Source: Planctomycetota bacterium
GTDB lineage: Bacteria; Planctomycetota; PUPC01; JACPCR01
Direction of reading: 5' to 3'
Length of the DNA: 14,168 nt
Assembly (NCBI GenBank): GCA_030740295.1
Contig: JASLXP010000929.1
Location: 1-14,168, forward strand
The notes under the pieces are model-generated. The model saw only the letters and a list, made by a program, of their open reading frames with translations. It did no database searches and was not told the origin of the DNA. Shown here one piece after another: positions 1 to 7,117 of the stretch; position 1 is the first letter of the stretch, and the number at the start of each line of letters is the position of its first letter. A program made the position numbers and the translations under genes.

Positions 1-687
1 GACGGGCAAGAAATGTATCCCAACATGTATGGCGATGACGGTTGGTATAACTACACGCCCGCTCCCTGGCACAGAGGCGCACTCGAGGTTTACTACTGGT
101 CCATGAATGAAAAGGACCGCGCCCGACTCGATAACAATTCCTGGATCGACTTCCTTCACGGCGAAAGCCCGGACTACCCCACGAAATCACTGCGTGGCGA
201 TTTCGAGGTCCTGCGTATGCGAATGGAAAAGGTGCACGATGACACCATGAGTCTCGATACGCGCCTCTCTGATAACACCAACGCATTGAATCCGGCCATC
301 GTGAACAACCTTGTTCAACAGATGCTCGGCGGCATACCGGGAGTCCACGGGAATACGCTGCATTGCCGCGTCCGCTACTTTGACCCGGAATCCCGCCGTT
401 CCGGCCTCCCGGAAGGAGTCGGCTCACTGGTTGAAAGGCTCGGCTCGGACAGCGTGACCGTGCAGCTCGTGAATCTTGATCCGGTGAACGATCGCAGGCT
501 TGTCATCCAGGGCGGCGCTTATGCCGAGCATCAATTCGTCAATGTCTCATCGGGGGGCGAACCCAAGCCCGTCGATCGTTCCTACCTTACGATCCGTCTG
601 GCAGCAGGTTCAGGAGCAAGGCTGGAGATCGGCATGAATCGTTATGCGAACCAACCGACGATGATCTTTCCGTGGGATCGGGAGTAG
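1..687 (+). CDS. C-terminal part of an unrecognised protein, cut by the left window edge
   Basis: The reading frame is open to base 1 (codons for D-G-Q-E precede the first Met at 13), so the real start lies outside the window; 228 residues remain before the TAG at 685-687. The visible part starts with an aromatic-rich stretch (YPNMYGDDGWYNYTPAPWH), continues with a probably helical section (FEVLRMRMEKVHDD to NLVQQMLGG), and ends in an apparently beta-rich domain from about base 355, with the landmarks HCRVRYFDPE, VTVQLVNLDPV, GGAYAEHQF and a closing NQPTMIFPWDRE. The pattern resembles conserved hypothetical proteins I recall from planctomycete-like genomes, but I cannot name a family and assign no function. 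The ending looks like a beta-sandwich accessory domain of a larger, possibly carbohydrate-related, protein; that is inference. It converges with the HEAT-repeat gene with a 22-bp gap that shows no hairpin. Confidence 0.8.
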   Translation, partial: DGQEMYPNMYGDDGWYNYTPAPWHRGALEVYYWSMNEKDRARLDNNSWIDFLHGESPDYPTKSLRGDFEVLRMRMEKVHDDTMSLDTRLSDNTNALNPAIVNNLVQQMLGGIPGVHGNTLHCRVRYFDPESRRSGLPEGVGSLVERLGSDSVTVQLVNLDPVNDRRLVIQGGAYAEHQFVNVSSGGEPKPVDRSYLTIRLAAGSGARLEIGMNRYANQPTMIFPWDRE

Positions 688-709
688 GATGGATTTCGTT
701 CTCGCCCCA

Positions 710-3055
710 TCACTCCTCTGGTGTAATCATCCGCAAGGCCTGATTAGCAGCATCGTTGACCTGACGGACTCGGCTGTTGGAGCAACGAATAATCGCATCG
801 GAAACTGCTCTGTCCTTCAGTGGAATTTTGGAAGCGATTTCGATGACGGCATTGATGGCGTTCACCTGGGCGCGCCATTTGCCTTTGTTGATGATGGTCA
901 CCAGAAGTGGGATTGTGGGGTCTGTCTTCAGGGCGCCCAGAACGGGCGCGCCGTATTCCCAGGTGGCATCTTCTGACTGGATCACAGGCAGGAGGGCTTT
1001 TTCTACCTGCTCTTTCAGGGCTCTGTCGCCGCTGTTGACAAAGGCGACGAGGGCGCCGCTGGCGGCTTGCTCGATGTTGACCACTGAATGGCCGAGGAGT
1101 TTGACCAGGGATTCGACCGCTTCCGGTGTCGGGTAGTGGCCGAGTGCGGCCGCGGCAATGGCGGTCTTGCGCCAGTCCACAATCTTTACGATGAGAGGCT
1201 GCAGGGCCGAGATTACTTTTGCCTTCTCCGTTTCTTCGCAGAGCTCGCTGAGGCGTTCCAATGCTTTGCCTGCGGCCCGTCGGACGTTGGCGCTGTCGTC
1301 GCTTACGCATCTGGCAATCGTCTCGATATCGGCTGTGGTTCCGCTTGCGCCGAGGAGGGCGATGGCACCCGTGCGCAGTTCCCATGCCTGGGGCTTCTCA
1401 AGTGAATCGGCCAGGGCATCGGACGCGGCCTTGGCGGCACGGGATGCGTACAGTGATGGTACCGTGTCCCCCATTACCGCGAGGATTTTTGCCTTGAGAC
1501 GTTCGGTCTTGGCGGATTCCAATTCGTTCAGCAGAAGACTGAACAGATAGCTCTCCGTACCGCGATGTCTTCGAGCTCGATGGATGATTTCCCTCGCGGG
1601 GTTGAGGACGTTTGCGGTGGTGTCTTCCAACTGCCGGATGACCAATGGCAGCAGTTCTCGGTTCGTAGGATAGCCGATGGTGAGCAGGGCCTGGAGTGCA
1701 CCGGCGCGAACACGCCAGGAAGTTTCCGGCTCATTAGTAGTCTTGGAGCTCTGCGGCAAGGCGTTATCCACTTCTTTTTCACCACCTGTTTCCAGTGCCT
1801 GTTTCAGGGCTTTGAGGGCCTCCGTCGTTGCGGCCTCATTTCGGGCCGCGCCGCTGGTACCCAGGAGGGCCAGGGCCTGATCCCGCAGTTTCCAGGCGGT
1901 CTTGTCCTTCATTGAATCGGTGAGGGAATTCGCGGCCGCGCGGGCGACCCGGTCCGCATAACGCCTGGTCACGGCTGTGCCCATCTCCTTGATGATTTTT
2001 TCTCGGAGGCCCAGCGATTCGGCCTGTTCCAGCTCGGCAAGGAAACGGGGATACAGGTAGTCCGCGGCGGCCTTGGCAACCTGCTCTTCGGGCACTCGAA
2101 AATAATGCCGATTCGTTCGAATGGCGTTGAGAATCCCCCTGGCTTCGTTGAGGACGTTGGATGTGGGATCGTCCAGTTGTCGGATGACAACCGGCAGGCA
2201 GCTTTCGATGGTGGGCAGTTGGAGTTGGCGAAGCGCCTTAAGGGCATAAGTGCGGGTCCGCCAGGAAGTGTCCTTCTTGCTGCCGTCGCCTCTTACCTCG
2301 GCCGCTTTCTTGAGGGTATTGAGCGAATCGGCCGATCGGACGTGAACCAGCACGTGCATCGCGCCCTGCGCGACGTTGGCAATCTCGTTTCCCAGAAGCC
2401 CGCCAACTTTCTCGTAGACTTCGGCCTTGAGCCTCGCACCTTCTCTTGCCGCGCGCTCGATGCCGCGCATGGCATCGACCTGGACGCGCCAGTTGCTCGA
2501 GCCCAGCCCTCTGATCAGGAACTCGACGTCCCCCTGCGTGGCCAGGTCGGCGAATGTTTTGTAAACGACGCGCTGGACGGATTCTGATTCTTCTTTGCCC
2601 ATTTTCTTGAGCAGAGCCCGGGCCGCGTCCGAATGGAGAATCTGCCCGGCGGCCTTGCCCGCGGCCATGGCGATGCTCACGTTCTCATCTCTCATTATTT
2701 CTTGTAAAGCATCGGCAGCTTTTCGTGCCCGGATAACTCCCAGGGCGGCGATACATTCGAGGCGAAGTCGGGTCCACCGGCCGTCCTTCATTTTCTCGAT
2801 GAGCGCATCAACTACTTTCTGCAACTGCTCCTTGCCGGTATCGCGTGAGGTAAAGACGATCCCCAGGGAACGGGCCGCATTCGAGCTGACGTGCTCGTCA
2901 AGCGACTCGAGATTCCGCAGGAGCTGCGGGACGGGATTGACTTTTCCACCGGCCGGACTCACTGCTTCCGCCGAAACGGGCCGTTGAAAGAAACATGCCT
3001 GTCCGGCCAGCAGCACCAGGATGGCGGCTGACTGAAGATCTGTTTTCGGCTTCAT
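710..3055 (-). CDS. Secreted HEAT-repeat protein
   Basis: A 781-residue protein with an N-terminal signal peptide: basic start (MKPK), hydrophobic core around residues 8-23, and a probable signal peptidase I site after SAEA at about residue 31. It should act in the periplasm or outside the cell. The rest is a chain of paired helices rich in A, L, R and E, typical of HEAT or armadillo-like repeats. Examples are RLRLECIAALGVIRA near 96-110, VRRAAGKALERL near 591-602 and RQVNDAANQALRMI near 764-777. Such solenoids usually bind proteins; no catalytic motif is visible. Residues about 262-402 and 444-572 are two copies of one larger block (TSWR start, LPxVIRQLxD, NVLNxAR, AWxLR, LLGxSG end). The ATG at 3055 is supported by GGAG at 3061-3064, 5 bases upstream. 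The gene lies 83 bp downstream of the ABC exporter pair, so it could be read from the same transcript. The partner and function are unknown. Confidence 0.88.
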   Translation of the reverse strand: MKPKTDLQSAAILVLLAGQACFFQRPVSAEAVSPAGGKVNPVPQLLRNLESLDEHVSSNAARSLGIVFTSRDTGKEQLQKVVDALIEKMKDGRWTRLRLECIAALGVIRARKAADALQEIMRDENVSIAMAAGKAAGQILHSDAARALLKKMGKEESESVQRVVYKTFADLATQGDVEFLIRGLGSSNWRVQVDAMRGIERAAREGARLKAEVYEKVGGLLGNEIANVAQGAMHVLVHVRSADSLNTLKKAAEVRGDGSKKDTSWRTRTYALKALRQLQLPTIESCLPVVIRQLDDPTSNVLNEARGILNAIRTNRHYFRVPEEQVAKAAADYLYPRFLAELEQAESLGLREKIIKEMGTAVTRRYADRVARAAANSLTDSMKDKTAWKLRDQALALLGTSGAARNEAATTEALKALKQALETGGEKEVDNALPQSSKTTNEPETSWRVRAGALQALLTIGYPTNRELLPLVIRQLEDTTANVLNPAREIIHRARRHRGTESYLFSLLLNELESAKTERLKAKILAVMGDTVPSLYASRAAKAASDALADSLEKPQAWELRTGAIALLGASGTTADIETIARCVSDDSANVRRAAGKALERLSELCEETEKAKVISALQPLIVKIVDWRKTAIAAAALGHYPTPEAVESLVKLLGHSVVNIEQAASGALVAFVNSGDRALKEQVEKALLPVIQSEDATWEYGAPVLGALKTDPTIPLLVTIINKGKWRAQVNAINAVIEIASKIPLKDRAVSDAIIRCSNSRVRQVNDAANQALRMITPEE

Positions 3056-3138
3056 GATTTCTCCAATCGTGGTGAGTAGGTCACGCCCAGAATTCTGAGT
3101 CTACGTTTTACAGGCTCTCGGTAAATCGGATTCCCATC

Positions 3139-4896
3139 TCACCGATCAGCCAGTAGCCCTTCGGTCTGCGCTTCGTAGAGGGCGTGGTATCGGGCCTTTT
3201 GCTTTATCAGCTCACCGTGAGTTCCGCTTTCCATGATTCGGCCGTCTTCGAGATAGAGGATGCGGTCGGAGCGGACGATCGTGCTCAGGCGATGAGCGAT
3301 GGTGATACTGGTGCGGTTTTCGAGCAGGTGTTCGAGGGCCTCTTCGATCTGCAATTCCGTGACGCTGTCCAGGCTGGAGGTGGCTTCATCCATGATCACG
3401 ATGGACGGGCTCTTAAGAATGACGCGGGCGATAGCCAGGCGTTGACGCTGACCTCCTGACAGTTTCAGGCCCTTGACACCGACGAGGGTTTCGAGCGTAT
3501 CCGGAAGGGAGCGTACGAAGTCGGCCACGTTGGCCTGTTCAAGGGCCTCCCAGAGCTGTTCGTCTCTGATGCCTTTCTCGCCCAGTAGAAGATTGGACCT
3601 GATGGAGGCATCGAACATTGGGTTGTCCTGGAACACAACGCCCGTATTCCGGCGGAGACTCTCCGTGCCGATTTCCTGGATGGGGACGCCGTCGATCAGG
3701 ATGGTTCCTGCACTGGGCGAGTAGAAGCCGAGAAGCAGATTTACCAACGTGGATTTACCTGCGCCCGAGGGACCGACGATTCCTATGCGTTCACCCGGTG
3801 CCGCGCGTTCGTTCATCTGATGGAGAACAGGCGAGCCATCCAGATAACTGAAAGAGAGATTCTGAAATACGATTTCGCCCTTTGGCTTTTTCAGATCACG
3901 GCCTGCGGTGCGATCAGAATCGAGTGATATCACTTCCTGTACCCGGTCGGTTCCCACCATCTCGGCCCGGATTTTCAGGAGATAGTAGGCCAACTGTGAC
4001 AGGGGGCTGCGGAGCAACTGCTCGAAGGTCATGAACGCCATGAAGTCACCAAGGGTGATTCGGTTTTCGCGAACCATCCATCCCCCTGCGAGAACAACCA
4101 CCAGCCAAGGCGCCATGTAGATGACGTCTATGGCCAGTTGCACCAGCCGCTGGCGCGTGGCCAGTTGGACTGACGCTTCGGTAATGCCATGAATCCTGTC
4201 CTCTATCCGATTCTGATAATGGTCTTCCCGCGTGAAACATCGGATGACTCGGATGTTATCCAGAATCTCGGTCATCTCGCGATTCATGGCCTGTAATTGT
4301 TCCAGGACTTCTCGCTCGAGTTCGCTCAGACGGTTGTTCATTTTTCGGGTCGTGAATACGGATAAAGGCACCATCAACATGAGCAGGATGGCCATCGGCC
4401 AATACAGCAACCACATGGCAGCCAGCATGACCAGAAGCATCCCCATTGGCCGGACCACGTAAGCAATCGTTTCAAAGAGCAGCATCTCGACCCGGCTGAC
4501 ATCGCTCGAGAGCCGGCCCACGTATCCTGCGATTTCTCCAGGAACAAATCTCGAGTACGGCGCCCCGAGCATGGACCCCATCATTTCTGACCGGAGCTGA
4601 TGGCCGATACCGGTCGTGACCCGGCGCACCACATAGTTCTGTAACACCTGGAATGCCGCAGCCATGCTCCGCGCCACAAACGCCAGCAACCCGATGAATA
4701 GAAGCTGCCTGACTGTTCCGCCCGGGATCAGGTAATCGATGACGACCTTGTTCAGCAGGGGCATGGGCAGGTTAATCAGTGCCATCATCAGGATGGAGAT
4801 CACTGCCTGGATCATGAAGCTGCGGTAATGCTTCGCGCGCTCCCACAGAAATCGCGCGGGAGACAGTCGCTCCATGTTTTCCACGTGCGTTTTCAT
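3139..4896 (-). CDS. ABC exporter half-transporter (membrane domain plus ATPase), second of a coupled pair
   Basis: A 585-residue MsbA/BmrA-type half-transporter for the inner membrane. An N-terminal six-helix exporter domain (about residues 22-310) is followed by an ATPase domain (about 340-575). All ATPase motifs are intact: A-loop Tyr351, Walker A GPSGAGKS (375-382), Q-loop Gln423, signature LSGGQ (479-483), Walker B with Asp503 and catalytic Glu504, D-loop SSLD and switch His535. It should hydrolyse ATP to move a substrate outward; lipid, glycan or peptide cargo cannot be told from sequence. I chose ATG 4896 because it overlaps the stop of the upstream exporter gene as ATGA and has GGAG at 4903-4906, six bases away. 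A TTG four codons upstream (4908) is open but lies inside that ribosome-binding region. The pair probably forms a heterodimer, although each half is complete enough to work as a homodimer. MsbA-like lipid A export is one possible role given the lpx genes nearby, but this is not demonstrable. Confidence 0.93.
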   Translation of the reverse strand: MKTHVENMERLSPARFLWERAKHYRSFMIQAVISILMMALINLPMPLLNKVVIDYLIPGGTVRQLLFIGLLAFVARSMAAAFQVLQNYVVRRVTTGIGHQLRSEMMGSMLGAPYSRFVPGEIAGYVGRLSSDVSRVEMLLFETIAYVVRPMGMLLVMLAAMWLLYWPMAILLMLMVPLSVFTTRKMNNRLSELEREVLEQLQAMNREMTEILDNIRVIRCFTREDHYQNRIEDRIHGITEASVQLATRQRLVQLAIDVIYMAPWLVVVLAGGWMVRENRITLGDFMAFMTFEQLLRSPLSQLAYYLLKIRAEMVGTDRVQEVISLDSDRTAGRDLKKPKGEIVFQNLSFSYLDGSPVLHQMNERAAPGERIGIVGPSGAGKSTLVNLLLGFYSPSAGTILIDGVPIQEIGTESLRRNTGVVFQDNPMFDASIRSNLLLGEKGIRDEQLWEALEQANVADFVRSLPDTLETLVGVKGLKLSGGQRQRLAIARVILKSPSIVIMDEATSSLDSVTELQIEEALEHLLENRTSITIAHRLSTIVRSDRILYLEDGRIMESGTHGELIKQKARYHALYEAQTEGLLADR

Positions 4897-6662
4897 GACT
4901 TGCTCCAATCGATGAAGCCGCTGACCTGGGCTTCATAAAGACGAGAGTAGATTCCATTCTGATCGATGAGCGTGGTGTGCGTTCCCTGCTCGATAATCTG
5001 GCCTTCATCAACGACCAGGATGTTGTCGGCCTTTGTTATCGTGGAAAGGCGGTGGGCGATGACAAGGCTGGTGCGATTTCGAAAAAGTGTTTGCAGCGCC
5101 TCTTGCACCTGCGTCTCTGAGATAGAGTCGAGCGCGCTGGTGGCCTCATCGAGCAGCAGTAGAGGAGGGTTCTTAAGGATGACTCTTGCCAGGGCGATAC
5201 GCTGTCGCTGTCCCCCGGAAAGCGCGACGCCGTTTACGCCTATGAGGGTGTCCAGCCCGTCCTGAAGCTCTCTTGCGAAACCATCGGCCTGCGCAAGCTT
5301 CAGCGCGTGCCAAAGGCCCTCATCCTCGGCCGGATGGTTCTCCGGAACTCCAATGAGGAGATTCTTCCGAAGGCTGGCGTTGAACAGGATGTGTTCCTGA
5401 AATACGACGCCGATCTTTGCTCGCAAAGCCTGCAGTTCTACTTCCTGAAGATTGATTCCATTGAGATGAATCGACCCGGAATAATCATCAAACAGTCCGA
5501 GCAACAAATGAAACAGCGTGGTCTTTCCGGAGCCGGAAGGGCCGATGACTGCCACGGTCTGACCCGGTTCGACGCGAAAGTTCCAGCCCTTAATGAGCGG
5601 GAGATCATCGGTGTACTGAAAATGCAGATCCTCGACGGCCAACTCCACCCCGGCCGGCAGGTGAGGAATCTTCTTGACAGGCCGTTGATGGAGTGTGCCT
5701 TCCCTGGCCTGCTCCATCATTTCACGCACGCGGGACAGCGCGGCCTGGCTCTGATTCAGTTGGTGAAAGTACCGCAGCAGCGCATGGGCGGGCTGATTGA
5801 GCCGGCTGACGAGGTGCAACTGGCCGAGGTAAGGCCCGAGCCCGAGCCGGCCGATCATGACCATCCATCCACCGAAAATGAAGAAGGTGTACTGGGTAAA
5901 TGCAAGGAGCACGGCCGTGGAGGAACGCATGAGGCTGTTGTATGTCTCGAGCCTCACTTCCTCGTCTCGAAAACCGGCGGATATTCGTCCCAGGTGATCC
6001 AATGACATCCTTTCCATGGTGAAACTCTTGAGCACGGAAACGTTCGCCACGGCTTCGGAAACATCGCCCAAAAGAGTTTTTCGAATGTCGACTTTTTCCC
6101 TGCTGCTGCGCCGGGCATTTTCTCCCAGCCGGTGTTGAGCCAGAATCGTCAGCGGCAGCAGAACGAGTGAAAGCAGCCCAAGCCATGGATTCCAGAGCAT
6201 GAGCGCTGCCCCGTAAAACAGAATGAGCAGGGAACACTTCAGCCCGATTTCCACCAGCTCGGAGACGGCCCGGTCGATGTCGTTGATGTCATTCAGGAAC
6301 GAGCTGGCCTGGCTTCCCGCGCTCTGTTCGAGGAAGTGAGAATAGGGAAGATGAAGAAGGTGCTCGAAGAAGTTCTTTCGCATCCGATTCGCCGCGTTGA
6401 GGGTAAAGCGACGATTGAACCGGACCCGGAGCAGACCAATTCCCCCCTGCAGGAGGTGTAGCGCCAGCACAATGAGACAGAATGCAGCCAACTCAGCCAG
6501 GAGGACTTCATCCTTCATTCGCCCAATTAGCCAGGCGAGCAGAAAAGGCCCGGGCAGTGTGGACATTTCCCCGAAAGCAGTCAGGCCGATCAGCAACCAG
6601 AGGGATTTTCGATCCGGACGCGCCAGCTCGGCCAGCTCTCGCAGAAACTTGAGGACCTTCAT
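4893..6662 (-). CDS. ABC exporter half-transporter (membrane domain plus ATPase), first of a coupled pair
   Basis: A 589-residue inner-membrane half-transporter of the ABCB exporter architecture. The transmembrane domain covers about residues 18-310, with intracellular coupling-helix features such as NDINDIDRAVSEL. The ATPase domain covers about 340-580. Motifs are complete: A-loop Tyr350, Walker A GPSGSGKT (374-381), Gln422, LSGGQ (481-485), Walker B with Asp505 and catalytic Glu506, SALD, and switch His537. Its start codon overlaps the stop of the small membrane protein gene (ATGA at 6659-6662), and its own stop overlaps the start of the next exporter gene in the same way, so translation of the three genes is probably coupled. 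The Shine-Dalgarno signal is weak (GGGG about 8-9 bases upstream), which fits reliance on coupling. Because neither ATPase site is degenerate, the pair is unlike asymmetric heterodimers such as TM287/288. The substrate is unknown. Confidence 0.93.
   Translation of the reverse strand: MKVLKFLRELAELARPDRKSLWLLIGLTAFGEMSTLPGPFLLAWLIGRMKDEVLLAELAAFCLIVLALHLLQGGIGLLRVRFNRRFTLNAANRMRKNFFEHLLHLPYSHFLEQSAGSQASSFLNDINDIDRAVSELVEIGLKCSLLILFYGAALMLWNPWLGLLSLVLLPLTILAQHRLGENARRSSREKVDIRKTLLGDVSEAVANVSVLKSFTMERMSLDHLGRISAGFRDEEVRLETYNSLMRSSTAVLLAFTQYTFFIFGGWMVMIGRLGLGPYLGQLHLVSRLNQPAHALLRYFHQLNQSQAALSRVREMMEQAREGTLHQRPVKKIPHLPAGVELAVEDLHFQYTDDLPLIKGWNFRVEPGQTVAVIGPSGSGKTTLFHLLLGLFDDYSGSIHLNGINLQEVELQALRAKIGVVFQEHILFNASLRKNLLIGVPENHPAEDEGLWHALKLAQADGFARELQDGLDTLIGVNGVALSGGQRQRIALARVILKNPPLLLLDEATSALDSISETQVQEALQTLFRNRTSLVIAHRLSTITKADNILVVDEGQIIEQGTHTTLIDQNGIYSRLYEAQVSGFIDWSKS
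4903..4906 (-). promoter_or_regulatory. Ribosome-binding site for the second ABC exporter gene
   Basis: GGAG on the minus strand, six bases before ATG 4896 and inside the last codons of the upstream exporter gene. It decides the start in favour of ATG 4896, because the alternative TTG at 4908 lies directly upstream of it and would place it inside the coding region. Confidence 0.65.
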
Positions 6663-7069
6663 ATACCAAGCCCCAAACGAACAAACTGCCAGAGCTTGAG
6701 GGGAAGGAAAACCACATACACTTCAGCACCAGAAACCAGCTCTCCGCTCTCATCCTGCACCTGTAATGCAGATCCTGTCCAGTTCACCGGATAGACACGC
6801 TTTTCTTGTGTCCACTTTACTGGCCGCACATGCACAGGATTCTCAAACTCAAATTGGCCACCCCGAGCAGGCATGACCGTCCACTTGTCTGAGACGCGCT
6901 GCAACAGGCCGCGCTCGACTGGATTCAGTTCAACAAAGAATCCGCCTCCCACAATTAGAGAAAGGAAAGTGGCCAAGTATGTAAGAAAGACAGCCAGGCT
7001 CTTCCTGCTGCTCCACAGCGTCCGCCGGCCTGGCTTTCCATTTGTAGATGCCTCTGATTGAAGGAGCAC
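6659..7069 (-). CDS. Small single-pass membrane protein coupled to the ABC exporter pair
   Basis: A 136-residue protein of no family I recognise. A basic N-terminal tail (RR at 15-16, RK at 22-23) precedes one clear membrane helix at residues 24-46, so the N-terminus is probably cytoplasmic and the remaining ~90 residues periplasmic. That domain contains two similar short motifs, RPVKWT (82-87) and YPVNWT (93-98). It ends with a second hydrophobic stretch (VYVVFLPLKLWQFV, 117-130, then a LGLGI end) that could insert into or lie along the membrane. The start is GTG at 7069, with AGG/GGGAC purines just upstream; no in-frame ATG exists before residue 66. The gene's TGA overlaps the ATG of the first ABC exporter, so an accessory role in that transporter (substrate hand-over, assembly or regulation) is likely by context only. 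The gene starts 48 bp after the stop of the DUF4838 gene. Confidence 0.75.
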   Translation of the reverse strand: MLLQSEASTNGKPGRRTLWSSRKSLAVFLTYLATFLSLIVGGGFFVELNPVERGLLQRVSDKWTVMPARGGQFEFENPVHVRPVKWTQEKRVYPVNWTGSALQVQDESGELVSGAEVYVVFLPLKLWQFVRLGLGI

Positions 7070-7117
7070 GAATCCTGTCCCTCATGAAAAAACCTGGTTC
7101 TTGCGGATTGAATGTCC

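Noticed and set aside
689..2987. Several plus-strand open frames of 60-160 codons opposite the HEAT-repeat gene
   Set aside because: They lie fully antisense to a long frame with a signal peptide, repeats and a ribosome-binding site. Their translations show no domain pattern, as expected from a GC-rich gene read backwards.
3088..3097. Perfect 10-bp palindrome CAGAATTCTG upstream of the HEAT-repeat gene
   Set aside because: It is too short and isolated to call an operator; no second copy was noticed and the flanks do not extend the symmetry.
4893..4908. TTG at 4908 as the start of the second exporter gene
   Set aside because: ATG 4896 forms an ATGA overlap with the upstream stop and has GGAG six bases before it; the TTG lies just upstream of that ribosome-binding site, which would then be inside the gene.
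5307..6005. A 232-codon plus-strand open frame opposite the first ABC exporter gene
   Set aside because: It is antisense to the ATPase and membrane domains of an intact exporter with all its motifs. The composition is not protein-like and no start signal stands out.
3139..6662. Asymmetric heterodimeric exporter with one degenerate ATPase site
   Set aside because: Both proteins keep the Walker A lysine, LSGGQ, catalytic glutamate and switch histidine, so neither site is degenerate.
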